Assembly: GCF_018771565.1 (NCBI RefSeq)
Contig: NZ_CP076326.1
Location: 2,666,001-2,730,000, forward strand
Direction of reading: 5' to 3'
DNA: 64,000 nucleotides
Source: Thermoflexus hugenholtzii
Lineage (GTDB): Bacteria; Chloroflexota; Anaerolineae; Thermoflexales; Thermoflexaceae
Part shown: positions 34,483-43,913 of the stretch, one piece after another
Layout of the letters: each line of letters opens with the position of its first letter
How positions within the stretch are numbered: the first letter of the stretch is position 1
Notes under the pieces: generated by a model
The model's database searches: none
What the model saw: the letters and a program-made list of their open reading frames with translations, nothing else
What the model was told of the DNA's origin: nothing
Made by a program: the position numbers and the translations under genes

Positions 34483-37400
34483 TCACAAGACCCGCATCCA
34501 GACGATGCACTCGAGATCCTCCTCGCGCTCCGGAGCGGAGTCGCCTGGGGCTTCCCCGGGCGCGGACGGAGGATGGGGATGGCTTTCCATGAAGTCCACC
34601 AGGCGCTTCAGCCATTCCTCCGGCGGCTGCGTCGAGCGCTCCCGCCAGAGGCGCCGCAAGGCCTGGAGGTCCGGCCCCGAGAGGGGGCGGGCCTCGAAGT
34701 AGGCCAGCAGGCGGTTGCGCTCCGCCGAGGGCGGGAGGGCGCGCAGCCAGTTCACGATCTGGCGCTGGGGAGCGGGGAGCTCGATGGCTTCCAGGGCGGC
34801 CCTCCGGATGCGGTTCCACAGATGCCGGCGCAGCTTTTCGATGAAGGGCCGGGGGTCGAACTCTTCCGGCAGGGGAGCGGGGGGCTCCGAGGGCTCGCAC
34901 CGGATGGGCCGGATGGCCTCCAGGCGCCGCTCCAGGATGCGGTCGCGCTCCTCATCGTAGAAGAGCCAGTGGTGCTGGCTGGTCCGAGGGTTGCGGAAGG
35001 CGGCGAAGAACCCCCGGGGCCCCTCCCGGCGCCGCCGGGCCGTCCCGACGCCCAGGGGGATCCGCCGCAGCCGCTCCTCCCCCGCCGCCTTCAGGAAGCG
35101 GAGCAGGTCCTGCTTGAGGAACTCCCCGACGGTCAGCTCGCTCTCCTCCTCCAGCTCCTGGAGGGCCTCCGGATCCTCCCGCTCCAGCCGGCGCAGGATG
35201 TTGAAGTCCATCGGGTTGGGGGTCTCCCCCAGGATGGAGGCGTCCAGCCCCACGGTGCGATTGATGGCGTCCAGCTTCTCGCGCAGGCGCCGCAGCAGCC
35301 CGAGCAGCTCCTCCAGCTCCTCCTCCGGGAAGAAGTTGTAGACGTGGATGACGGCGTGGGGCGAGCCCAGGCGGTCCAGCCGGCCCACCCGCTGGACCAT
35401 GCGCACCGGGTTCCAGTGGAGGTCGTAGTGGATGGCGACGTCGGCGTCCTGCAGGTTCTGCCCCTCGGAGAGCACGTCGGTGCTGATGAGGATGTCGATC
35501 TGCTCCTCCGGGGGGAGATCCGGCCTTCCGTTGGCCCGGGGCGCGAAGCGCCGGATCCGCTCCGTCCGCTCCTCGGACCGGACGTCGCTGTCGACGATGG
35601 CGAGGCGCCGGCCCGCCAGGGCGGGATCCCCGCTCAGGCGCCGGTGAAGGTAGCGCGCCGTGTCCTTGAAATACGAGAACACGACGATCTTCCGCCCCCG
35701 CAGCTCCCGGGAGGCCAGCAGCCGCTTCAGAGCCTCCAGCTTGTCGTCGGGGCGGTCCCGCTCCAGCTCCCGCAGGATCCCCTCAAGGGACCGGAGGTCG
35801 GCCTGCACGGCGGCGCGGAGGCTCGCGAGGTCGTAGCGGTCCGCCGGAAGCGCGGGCAGGGAGGCCAGGAGCGCCTCCCAGCCCCCTTCCTCCTCCAGGC
35901 CCTCCTCGTCGGCGCCCTCCATCCGGAGCCACCGCCGGTAGTCCTCGGCCTTCAGCAGCCGCCCCGCCTCCAGGGCCTGAAGGAAGCGCTCCAGGAAGCG
36001 CTGCAGGCGGCGCAGGGAGATCCGCAGGGCCTCCGCCGAGGATTCCAGGCGCTTGAGATACAGCACCCGCAGGATGTGGGCCAGGGCCGTCTGGCGGCCC
36101 ACGGCCATCAGGAAGCCCCGGGCCTCTTCCGGCGACCACCCCAGCGCCTCCTGCAGGCGCCGCGTCATGCCCTCCTCGCCTTCGTCCGGGGCCTCGAAGA
36201 GCGGGATGGGCCTGGCCCGGCGGCGCGCCTCGACCAGCGCCTTGCGGTAGAGCTCCACCTGATAGGGGGCGAGGAGGAGGCCTTCGATCGTGGAGGCGAT
36301 CCTCCGGTAAAGATCCGGCCCGTAGGTGTCCTTCAGGCTGTAGCGGACGGTGTGGAGTTTCCGCTCGGGGAAGCGGATCCGCTGGCCGTCGATCTCCGCC
36401 TCCGGGTAGTTCTGGCGGATGAAGGGCCGGCTGCGGCGGACGGCCAGGGCCTCCAGGACCTCGTAGAGGGCCTCCTTGTTCTCCTCGGCCTGGCGGAAGT
36501 AATCCCAGAGATCGGGGATGCCCGCGGCCCGCAGGAAGCCGCGGTCGTCCCGGGTGATCAGGCGCAGCTGATGGTAGAGATCGAAGACCGTGTTGTTGAC
36601 CGGCGTGGCCGTCAGCAGGATGACCTTCTTGTCCGGATCGCCCCGGGCGATGACCCGGAACAGGTTCTCCCAGCGGTTGGCGCCCGGGTTGCGGAAGTTG
36701 TGGCTCTCGTCCACCACGATGACCCGAAACCGCCGGGCGTATTCGTCGACGGGGAAGTCGCGGCGGCTGACCTCTTCCATGGAGACCAGCTCATAGGGGA
36801 TGGAAAACCGCTGCAGCAGCGGCCGCCAGACGGTCTCCCGGATCGCCGCTGGGCAGACGATGAGGGCCGTCTGCCGCTCCCCGTAGGCGTAGTCGTCCAG
36901 GAGCCGCAGGGCCAGGTAGGTCTTGCCCAGGCCCACCGAGTCGGCGATGAGGACGCCGCCGTAGCTCTCCAGGATCTCCCGGGCCGCCAGATACCCGTCG
37001 CGCTGGAAGTCCGTCAGGGCGATGGGGGAGGGCCTGGCATCCCGCTCCCCCAGCTCCTGGTCCAGCCGGTCCCGCAGGGCCTCATAGATCGCCTTGATGT
37101 AGATCTCATAGGGGGTGTAGGTCCGGGTGAAGCGCTCCAGGAGCTCCAGGAGCTCGGCCTTGTAGTCCTCGGCCTCCTGCCAGAGGGCCTCGAACCAGCT
37201 CTGGAGCTCCCGAACGGCCGATGCCTGCTTGAGGACGGCGTTGAGCTCCCGGTTGATGGTCAGCCCGGCGCCGGTGAAGTTGGAGGAGCCCACGATGCCC
37301 ACGGCGCCCAGGACGGGGAGGCCATCGACGATGTAGGCCTTGCCGTGGAGGAAGGCCTTCCGGTAGCGCCGCACGGCCACGGAATCCCGGGCCAGGAAGT

Positions 37401-37689
37401 CGCGCCAGCGCCGGATCTCGCGGGCGATGATCTCCCCCCGGGCGGCGGCATCCTCCAGCTCGGCCAGCAGCCGCTCCCCGAGGACGAAGGCCTGCTCCTG
37501 TTCCTGGCCCAGGAGCAGGCGGAGTGCCCGGAGCCGCTCGATCTCCGGCTCCAGGGCCTCCAGCCCCCGCAGGTTGAAGAAGGCGGTGGCCACATCCAGA
37601 CGGAGGTCCGGGCTGTTGGCCAGCAGGCCCTTCAGCACGTCCCCCAGCCGGTGCCGCTCGTTGTCGATGAGGTCCGGGATCTGATCCAC
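34483..37689 (-). CDS. PLD-domain plus SNF2-family helicase
   Basis: 1068 residues. The N-terminal 200 residues hold a phospholipase D-type nuclease motif HGKAYIVDG then GSSNFTG (His115, Lys117, Asp122, Ser135, Asn137). A superfamily 2 (SNF2/Rad54-type) helicase core follows: Walker A ADSVGLGKTYLA (249-260), DESH box (327-330), and a C-terminal helicase domain with VVFSYFKDTARYL, ISTDVLSEGQNLQ and the arginine finger region QRVGRLDRLG. Such PLD-SNF2 proteins are DNA-translocating effectors of restriction-type systems (as in DISARM and relatives). It starts 13 bases after the methyltransferase stop, so the two are co-translated and probably act as restriction and modification partners. Confidence 0.9.
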   Translation of the reverse strand: MDQIPDLIDNERHRLGDVLKGLLANSPDLRLDVATAFFNLRGLEALEPEIERLRALRLLLGQEQEQAFVLGERLLAELEDAAARGEIIAREIRRWRDFLARDSVAVRRYRKAFLHGKAYIVDGLPVLGAVGIVGSSNFTGAGLTINRELNAVLKQASAVRELQSWFEALWQEAEDYKAELLELLERFTRTYTPYEIYIKAIYEALRDRLDQELGERDARPSPIALTDFQRDGYLAAREILESYGGVLIADSVGLGKTYLALRLLDDYAYGERQTALIVCPAAIRETVWRPLLQRFSIPYELVSMEEVSRRDFPVDEYARRFRVIVVDESHNFRNPGANRWENLFRVIARGDPDKKVILLTATPVNNTVFDLYHQLRLITRDDRGFLRAAGIPDLWDYFRQAEENKEALYEVLEALAVRRSRPFIRQNYPEAEIDGQRIRFPERKLHTVRYSLKDTYGPDLYRRIASTIEGLLLAPYQVELYRKALVEARRRARPIPLFEAPDEGEEGMTRRLQEALGWSPEEARGFLMAVGRQTALAHILRVLYLKRLESSAEALRISLRRLQRFLERFLQALEAGRLLKAEDYRRWLRMEGADEEGLEEEGGWEALLASLPALPADRYDLASLRAAVQADLRSLEGILRELERDRPDDKLEALKRLLASRELRGRKIVVFSYFKDTARYLHRRLSGDPALAGRRLAIVDSDVRSEERTERIRRFAPRANGRPDLPPEEQIDILISTDVLSEGQNLQDADVAIHYDLHWNPVRMVQRVGRLDRLGSPHAVIHVYNFFPEEELEELLGLLRRLREKLDAINRTVGLDASILGETPNPMDFNILRRLEREDPEALQELEEESELTVGEFLKQDLLRFLKAAGEERLRRIPLGVGTARRRREGPRGFFAAFRNPRTSQHHWLFYDEERDRILERRLEAIRPIRCEPSEPPAPLPEEFDPRPFIEKLRRHLWNRIRRAALEAIELPAPQRQIVNWLRALPPSAERNRLLAYFEARPLSGPDLQALRRLWRERSTQPPEEWLKRLVDFMESHPHPPSAPGEAPGDSAPEREEDLECIVWMRVL

Positions 37690-37702
37690 GGCCGCCCTCC
37701 GC

Positions 37703-40700
37703 TTACACGCTCCTCGCTTTGACCAGGCGGTCCTTTACCAGTTGCGCCACGGCCCGGTAGACCTCCACGCGCTCCTCGTCCGTGAGCCCCAGCGCGTCGA
37801 AGACCACCCGGTCCAGTTCGAACCGGTCCGGCGAGGCCGCCCGCACCTGCTCCAGGGTGAGGGCCTCCGGCCGCACATGCTCATACGGGTGCTCGGGGTG
37901 GCCGCACTTGCGCTCCCGACACAGAGGAAAGCCAAGCTCCTCGAAGATGCTGCGAATGGGACGCTGAGAAAGATGGTTGAATGCGTTTAGAAGAGCCCAG
38001 GCTTGAGGTTGGTCTATTGTGGGAGGATGAATAGTCAATAGTCGCACAATATCTACGCCTTCTGTCTTAAGAGCTCCTTCACCGAGACTTGATCTTCCAA
38101 ATAATTCTCGAATAATGACCTGTTGGCTTGAGACCATCACAGCAGCCAAAAGGACTTGTCCCTCTCCAGCAATCTCAAACAAGTTGTGATCGACCTGAAT
38201 TCGATGATCATGGACGCCAACGATCGCCCGATCATTATGAATCATTGGCCATATGAAATTTGCAGGCTCTCGCTTTCCCAAATCCCACCACCATGCCCGG
38301 CTCGCACAGGTGGGTCGCGTGGGGTATCCCTGCCTCTCCCCCCAGCGGATGTAGGCGGCGGCTTTCGGGTAGCGGGAGAGGGGAGGCTGGCGGCCCTGGT
38401 CGATGGCTTTCCGGATGTCCTCCGGGGGCATGAAGACCAGGTAGCGCAGGTCCTCCAGGCGCACCCGCAGGGTCCGGATCTCCCGCGGCGACTTGATCAC
38501 CGGCCGCAGCCAGGCGGCCTCGATCTCCCCCTCCCAGCCGGCGCCGTTGCGCACCCGAACGGGGGCCCGCGGGGCTTTCTCCCGCAGCGCCGCCGCCTCC
38601 TTCACCGTCCGCCCCACCGGCTCCAGATAGAAGAACTCGTTGGCGCCGGTCTTGATCCCGAAGCGCACCTCGGCGATGTCGCCCAGGCGGACCAGCTGGT
38701 CCTTCCCCTTCTCCAGGATGGTGAAGAAGATGTCGGGGGCCCGCAGATACTTGCCGCCCCATTTGGCGCCGGCGTAGGGGCGAAGGGCCATGCCGCCCAG
38801 GGCCGGCGCGCCCTTCCCCCGCCGGCGGGCCTTCCCCCCGGAGGGGGCCGCCTCGTCCTCCTCCGGCTCGGCCAGCCCCTCTTGATAGAGCGACCACTGG
38901 TCGGTGAGGATGGCGCGGAACTCGGGGCGGCGCAGGACCCGGAAGCCCGCCAGGGGCTGATAGAGGCGCTCGTCCTCGATCTCCGAGAAGACCACGGGGC
39001 TGATGGCCTCCTCGAAAGGCACACGGAAGGCGACGAAGCGGACGGGGCGGCGCTTCATCTCCTCCTCGGTCAGCGGGCGCCGGCGCTCGGGCGGGCCGGC
39101 CAGGACGATGACGGTGTTCACGTCGGCCTGGGCGAAGCTGCGCTTGGCCCGGTTGTCGATGACCATCCTGAGATGCCCGAAGCGCAGGAAGAACTCCTGC
39201 AGGTCCTTGCCGAAGTCCACGTCCAGCCAGGAGTTGGAGGTGATGAAGCAGAAGGCGCCCCCGTCGGCCAGGAGGGAGAGGGCGTGGAGGTAGAAATACA
39301 CGTAGTAGTCGGCCCGCCCGCTGATCCGGCGGCTCTTCCCCAAGAAGGCCGGGTAGATGGCCCGCAGGCTCTCGTTGAGGCGCCGGAGGTATTCCTCCCG
39401 GTCGAACCGCTCCATGTAGTCCCGGATCTTCTCCTGGCGCACGTAGGGCGGGTTGCCGATGACGATGTCGAAGCCGGGGTTCTCGTCCTCGAAGATCTCC
39501 ACGAAGGCCATGTCCCAGACGAAGGGCGGCGGGCGGTCGGGGGCGAGGGCCTTCCGGGCCTCCCGGAGGCGCTCCAGCTCCTCCTCCCGCTTCCGGAGCT
39601 CCTCCTCCAGCTCCTGGCGCTGACGCTCCGCCTCCTCCGGCGGCCGCGCCGTCATCCCGGGCAGCGTCCGATGGGCCTGGGCGCTGCGCAGGCGCTCCCG
39701 GTCGGCCTTGATCCGGTTCTCCAGCTCATGGATCCGGTGCGCCAGGATGTCCCGGAAGAGATCCCGCTCCTCCTTGCGCAGCATCTCCTCGGTGAGCCCG
39801 GGCGCTTCGCCCTGGAAGAAGCGGCGCTTTCGGCCCAGAAGCTGGGTCAGGCGGCCCTTCAGGTGCGCCGGGATGCTCAGCTCGCCCCGGCGGAAGGGGC
39901 TGAGGTCCAGATCCCCCAGGGTCTGCAGCAGGCTGTCCCCGTGCCGGATCTTGAGGTTGAGGTTGGGCAGGAGGGGACGGGCTTTCACCTCCCACCATCG
40001 CAGCTCCGTCTCCACCACCAGCTGCAGCCAGAGGCGGAGCTCCGCCACCCGGACGGCCCACTCCATCACGTCCACGCCGTAGAGCTGGTCCTGCAGGATG
40101 CGCTTGCGCCGCTCGTAGGGCGTGTCGGCGCGGCCCAGCGTCCGATCGCAGCGGGCCTGCAGGTCGTCCAGGACCAGGAGCATCCCCACCAGGAAGGAGC
40201 CGGAGCCGCAGGCGGGATCGCACACCCGGACCCGGCGGACCAGCTCGTCCAATGAGTTCCAAAGGTCCTGCCGGGTGATGGCTTCATCGGCTTCCTGCTT
40301 CTCCTCTTCCGAAAAGGCGAAGACCCATTGGTAGAGAAGGGATTTAGCGCCTGTTGGGAGCCGGTTCCCCAGCCAGTCCACCAGGGCCAGCCGGCACATC
40401 AGGTCGATCTCCGTGCGGGGCGTGTAGAAGATGCCGGCGGCGCCCCGGAGGTCCTCGCCCTCGCCCTCGAAGGTCACGTTGACCAGCCGCTCGTAGACCG
40501 TGCCCAGCATCTCGGGGTCCACGGCCACCTCTTCATCGAAGCGGCCGCTCTCCACCACCGTGAAGTTGTAGCGCTCGAAGAAGCCCGGCGGGGCGCCGTC
40601 GGTCCACTTTTCGAAAAGGAGGGCGAAGATCTCGTCGGGGAGCCAGCGCTCCAGGCGGTCGTCCAGGCCGGGACGCCGGGTGTAGAGGCCGCCGTTGAGG

Positions 40701-41593
40701 AAGGGGGCCTGGGAGAGGGACCGCCTCAGCCATTCCGGGAAGCGGCTCTGGTATTCCGCCCGGTTCTGCCAGCGGTTGTTGAAAGCCTCGAAGAAGAGGA
40801 CGTCCAGCCAGTCCCGATGGAAGGCGTCCCTGGCGCCTGTCCCCCGGTAGGCTTCCCAGAAATGGCGCATGAAGTCGCGGTCCGGTTCGCCGTCCGGACC
40901 CTGGAGCCAGCCCTTGCGGGCGATGAAGTAGAGAAACATGATGCGGTTGAGGAGCTGGTGGGCGTAGTCGCGGGCCCACAGCCGGCCGTTCCCCCGATGG
41001 GTCCGGGCCAGACGGTTCTGGATCTCGGCGAAGATCTCCTGGTAGTCGCGGAAGAACTCCTCGGTAACCCGCTGGACGCTGAAGGCGTCCTGATGGCGCC
41101 TCCAGATCTCGGAGGGATCCCGGACGCCGTCCGCGCGGATCCGGCTCAGGACCTCCAGGTCCGTGCGGTAGGGCGCCTCCCTGCGGACCTGGAGGATGCG
41201 AAGCCAGAGGCGGACCTTATGTGGGTCCCGGGGATCCAGCAGCCGCAGCGGCGAGACGAAGGCCAGCTCGTCCGCCGATCCGGACGGGGCGAAAACGAAG
41301 AGGTTTTCCCCGGTCGGGTTATGGCGGTAATAGGACTCCAGGAAGCGCCGGATGTCGGTGCGCCGGAGGCCGCCGCGCAGCTCGACGTGGAAGATCCGGA
41401 AGGGGAAGCCATCCTTGAGGTGGACGATCCGATGGACGGACGAGATCGCCTCCCGGGCGCCCTGGGGGATCTTTTCCAGATCCTCGGGGAGGGGATCGAT
41501 GGTCGGATAGCCGAGGCCTTCGAAGAACGCTCTGGCGCCTTTGAGGGCGGCATAGCCGGCGAGCAGCCTCCGCACGCTTTCCAGGTCCCGCAT
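37703..41593 (-). CDS. Eco57I/PglX-class adenine methyltransferase (type IIG-like restriction component)
   Basis: 1296 residues. The N-terminal 370 residues are a helical region of the type found in large restriction-modification proteins. The N6-adenine methyltransferase core has motif I DPACGSGSFL (residues 459-468) and motif IV NPPYV (about 715). A coiled-coil insert (ERQRQELEEELRKREEEL) lies between them. The C-terminal half is the target-recognition domain, with RFGIKTGANEFFYL typical of the TaqI-like specificity domain. Family members modify a specific adenine; the PLD-SNF2 helicase downstream would supply restriction. Part of the specificity domain (38000-38290) is distinctly A/T-richer than the rest of the gene, suggesting exchange of that segment. 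Confidence 0.88.
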   Translation of the reverse strand: MRDLESVRRLLAGYAALKGARAFFEGLGYPTIDPLPEDLEKIPQGAREAISSVHRIVHLKDGFPFRIFHVELRGGLRRTDIRRFLESYYRHNPTGENLFVFAPSGSADELAFVSPLRLLDPRDPHKVRLWLRILQVRREAPYRTDLEVLSRIRADGVRDPSEIWRRHQDAFSVQRVTEEFFRDYQEIFAEIQNRLARTHRGNGRLWARDYAHQLLNRIMFLYFIARKGWLQGPDGEPDRDFMRHFWEAYRGTGARDAFHRDWLDVLFFEAFNNRWQNRAEYQSRFPEWLRRSLSQAPFLNGGLYTRRPGLDDRLERWLPDEIFALLFEKWTDGAPPGFFERYNFTVVESGRFDEEVAVDPEMLGTVYERLVNVTFEGEGEDLRGAAGIFYTPRTEIDLMCRLALVDWLGNRLPTGAKSLLYQWVFAFSEEEKQEADEAITRQDLWNSLDELVRRVRVCDPACGSGSFLVGMLLVLDDLQARCDRTLGRADTPYERRKRILQDQLYGVDVMEWAVRVAELRLWLQLVVETELRWWEVKARPLLPNLNLKIRHGDSLLQTLGDLDLSPFRRGELSIPAHLKGRLTQLLGRKRRFFQGEAPGLTEEMLRKEERDLFRDILAHRIHELENRIKADRERLRSAQAHRTLPGMTARPPEEAERQRQELEEELRKREEELERLREARKALAPDRPPPFVWDMAFVEIFEDENPGFDIVIGNPPYVRQEKIRDYMERFDREEYLRRLNESLRAIYPAFLGKSRRISGRADYYVYFYLHALSLLADGGAFCFITSNSWLDVDFGKDLQEFFLRFGHLRMVIDNRAKRSFAQADVNTVIVLAGPPERRRPLTEEEMKRRPVRFVAFRVPFEEAISPVVFSEIEDERLYQPLAGFRVLRRPEFRAILTDQWSLYQEGLAEPEEDEAAPSGGKARRRGKGAPALGGMALRPYAGAKWGGKYLRAPDIFFTILEKGKDQLVRLGDIAEVRFGIKTGANEFFYLEPVGRTVKEAAALREKAPRAPVRVRNGAGWEGEIEAAWLRPVIKSPREIRTLRVRLEDLRYLVFMPPEDIRKAIDQGRQPPLSRYPKAAAYIRWGERQGYPTRPTCASRAWWWDLGKREPANFIWPMIHNDRAIVGVHDHRIQVDHNLFEIAGEGQVLLAAVMVSSQQVIIRELFGRSSLGEGALKTEGVDIVRLLTIHPPTIDQPQAWALLNAFNHLSQRPIRSIFEELGFPLCRERKCGHPEHPYEHVRPEALTLEQVRAASPDRFELDRVVFDALGLTDEERVEVYRAVAQLVKDRLVKARSV

Positions 41594-41711
41594 CGCCGCT
41601 CACCTCCGAAGATCCCTGCAGCAGGAGTTCGCCCCGGAAGGCTCCGGGGCAAGGACTTCCTCTGTTTGGCTCATCGTCTGCTCTCACAAACCAAACGCCC
41701 GCCGGGGCTGC

Positions 41712-41813
41712 TTGCCCGCGGCGGGCGCTTCGTGCTACACTTCTTCCCGCCGGGGCGCCCGGACGCCCCGCGCCGTCGCCTCGCCGGTCCGGCCACCGGG
41801 CGAGGCGCTTTTT
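41712..41813 (+). ncRNA. Candidate small RNA: promoter plus intrinsic terminator in an intergenic gap
   Basis: On the plus strand TTGCCC (41712-41717), 18-base spacer, TACACT (41736-41741) would start a transcript near 41748. It would run through hairpin GGGGCGCCCGGACGCCCC and end at a strong terminator: CGCCTCGCC (41777-41785) pairing with GGCGAGGCG (41799-41807) followed by CTTTTT. No plus-strand gene is near, and both flanking genes are on the minus strand, so the transcript would be about 65 nt and non-coding. No known RNA family recognised. Confidence 0.4.
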
Positions 41814-41833
41814 GTTTGGAAGCTATGATAAAT

Positions 41834-42769
41834 TCAGCGAGCCGGGGAGGCAAGGTCCCCCGGCTGCTGCCCGGATCCGCATCGGCCCTCCCACACGATC
41901 TCCCCCAGCCGCTCCGGCGGATCGAGAAGAATCACCGCCTTCTCCCAAAGATGGCGCGCGGATTTCCTCCGGCTCGCCAGATATCCGGAAATCGCCCGCG
42001 CCGGATCCTCATCCGGAGAAATTTTCAGCGAGCGCCCCAGCACGTCCACCCGCCGCCCAAGACCCCAAAACCCCGGCGTCCGGCCAAACCGCGAGGGACC
42101 ATAGTCATACCGGGAATGCCAGCGATAAGGAAAAGGCTGACCGGGGATCTCCGAGAAGAAAAGCCAGACGTCGAAGTCCTTCACCCCCGTCCGCCCATCC
42201 AGGTAGTGGCAGGCCGCCCCCTGACACAGCGCGATGGCCGCCAGGCGCTCCCGATATGGCGCCCACCGCGGGTGGCGCCGAATGAAATCCTCCAGGGCCC
42301 CCCGGGCGATCTCCGCCAGGCGCGCCAGATCCTCCCGGCGGATCGGCTCGAAAGAGCGCTCCGCCTCCGGCAGCCCCTTCAGGAAATCCCGGATGGACAT
42401 CACCCGGCCCCTCCGACGGCACGGATACACCTCAGCCGGGATGCGCTCCTCTCCCCGATAGACCAGAAGAGCCGGCGCCTCCCGGCCGAAATGGGGGCCG
42501 TATCCGCGCCGGCGGGAGCCGAAGATCTTGTGGATCCCACAATGGCTCCTCACCGCCGCGGCAGCAGCCTGCTCATAGAGCGCCCTCCGCTTCTCCTCGT
42601 CCTGCTTCGAGAGATCCACCTCCTCCACATCGATCCCCTGCCGGCGCGCCTCCTCCAGCAGGCCCGGAACCTCCTCCAGGCCCGCGTTCGCCTCTTCCTG
42701 GGAGGGGGAAATCCCCGAGGAGAAGCAGTAAACCAGCCGGCGGATCGGATCCGGACTCTTCGCGCCCAT
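41834..42769 (-). CDS. Uncharacterised protein, possible nucleotidyltransferase fold
   Basis: 311 residues; I do not recognise a named family. The N terminus (about 1-100) has a conserved-looking SGIHKIFGSRRRGYGPHFG-type segment in place of a typical domain. In the second half, LCQGAACHYLDGRTGVKDFDVWLFF is like the strand-loop of nucleotidyltransferases with a D-x-D pair (KDFDVW), followed by SRYDYGPSRFGRTPGFWGLGRRVDVLGRSL. The gene begins 20 bases after the thermonuclease stop with AAGGAGGAGG, so it is in that operon. A role in toxin-antitoxin or RNA modification is possible but only suggested by the fold hint. Confidence 0.5.
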   Translation of the reverse strand: MGAKSPDPIRRLVYCFSSGISPSQEEANAGLEEVPGLLEEARRQGIDVEEVDLSKQDEEKRRALYEQAAAAAVRSHCGIHKIFGSRRRGYGPHFGREAPALLVYRGEERIPAEVYPCRRRGRVMSIRDFLKGLPEAERSFEPIRREDLARLAEIARGALEDFIRRHPRWAPYRERLAAIALCQGAACHYLDGRTGVKDFDVWLFFSEIPGQPFPYRWHSRYDYGPSRFGRTPGFWGLGRRVDVLGRSLKISPDEDPARAISGYLASRRKSARHLWEKAVILLDPPERLGEIVWEGRCGSGQQPGDLASPAR

Positions 42770-42789
42770 CTCCTCCTCCTTTCTTCATC

Positions 42790-43749
42790 TCATCGCTCGC
42801 ACCCGATCCCATCCTGATCCCCATCGAAGCGATGGGGATCCCCGTAGCGGCGGTCCACCGGGAAGTTGCGATAGGGGATGTCCCCGCAGTCCAGATCCGG
42901 CGGCGGCGGCGGGATGCACACCGTGGGATAGGCCGGATGACAGTTCCCCGCCGGCGCCGGCGTCGGCGCCCGCGTCGGAGCCGGCGTCCGGGTCGGCCCG
43001 ATGCGAGGGGCCGTCGGCGTCGGGGCGGGCGCCGGCAGACCCCACAGCCCCCGACCGGCCGAGCGGGCCTCCCGCTCCGCCGCCCGGAAAGCCTCCGCGC
43101 AGGAAACATCCGGCGGCACGGTCATTGCCTGGGCGTAGCCTCCCTCCACCAGAGCGCGATTGACGAAGACCTCCCCCGCGAAGACGTAGCGCAGAAGCCT
43201 CCCATAGCGGTCCGTCTCCGAGACGTCCCGCACGAGCCGCAGGGGCCTGCCCTCCACCAGGGAGCGGTTGGCGGCCGTGGCCTCAGCGTAGAAGGGCTGG
43301 CCCCGTTCCGGGGTGTTGACTCCGATGTAGCGCACCCGGTAAGTCCGGCCTTCGATCTCCACCTCGATGGTGTCCCCGTCGAGGACCCGGACCAGCCGGG
43401 CTTGCTGCACGGGGCGGCCGGGCGGGACGCAGTCCGCCCCCGGCAGGGCCCGCAGGGCCTCGGAGTCCGCGGCGGGCGCCGGCGTCGGCATAGGGAGAGG
43501 CGTGTCCGTCGGGACCGGCGTGGGGGAAGCGGGCGGCGCCGGAGTGGGCGCCGGCGCGGAGGGGAAGGTCGGCGCGGGCGCCGGCGTCGGGGCCGGGCTC
43601 AGGAGGGCCGCCGGGACGCTGCACAGCAGGCAGAGCCCGAACAGCACCGCTCCGGCAAGGAGCGCCCGACTCATCCGCCCCTGCCGCCTGCGGATCCGGC
43701 GGCCTGAGCGCTTTCTCATCGGTCGCACCGAACGGAAAAGACCCGCCAT
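42790..43749 (-). CDS. Secreted thermonuclease (SNase-like) with Excalibur calcium-binding domain
   Basis: 319 residues from the chosen ATG. A basic N terminus and one membrane helix (LLAGAVLFGLCLLCSVPAALL) anchor or export the protein; a long Pro/Ala/Thr linker follows. The staphylococcal-nuclease domain is intact: LVRVLDGDTIEVEIEGRTYRVRYIGVNTPERG (Asp, Arg), then SETDRYGRLLRYV with the second Arg. The C terminus is an Excalibur motif (DGDQDGIGCE) that binds calcium. It degrades extracellular DNA or RNA. The start is uncertain: ATG 43719 or 43809 are alternatives, none with a good ribosome site. Confidence 0.85.
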   Translation of the reverse strand: MAGLFRSVRPMRKRSGRRIRRRQGRMSRALLAGAVLFGLCLLCSVPAALLSPAPTPAPAPTFPSAPAPTPAPPASPTPVPTDTPLPMPTPAPAADSEALRALPGADCVPPGRPVQQARLVRVLDGDTIEVEIEGRTYRVRYIGVNTPERGQPFYAEATAANRSLVEGRPLRLVRDVSETDRYGRLLRYVFAGEVFVNRALVEGGYAQAMTVPPDVSCAEAFRAAEREARSAGRGLWGLPAPAPTPTAPRIGPTRTPAPTRAPTPAPAGNCHPAYPTVCIPPPPPDLDCGDIPYRNFPVDRRYGDPHRFDGDQDGIGCER

Positions 43750-43913
43750 CTTCAGAAGACCAGCCCGAGGCAGGACACGCGGACCTCGCCATGCCGCGAT
43801 CCACCACACCCTACGAATTCGCCCGCGCGATTCCGTCCGAAGCGGGAGCCCCTCCCCCGGTCAACGATCCCGCATCCCGCACAGGCTGCAGGCGCAATCA
43901 GGCCACGTCCCGA

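Noticed and set aside
34252-37722. Very long plus-strand reading frame (1156 codons) opposite the PLD-SNF2 helicase
   Set aside because: Antisense shadow of a high-GC gene; no domain, no ribosome site, composition Gln/Leu/Pro/Gly as expected of a mirror frame. The same applies to 40328-42817 and 51517-54519.
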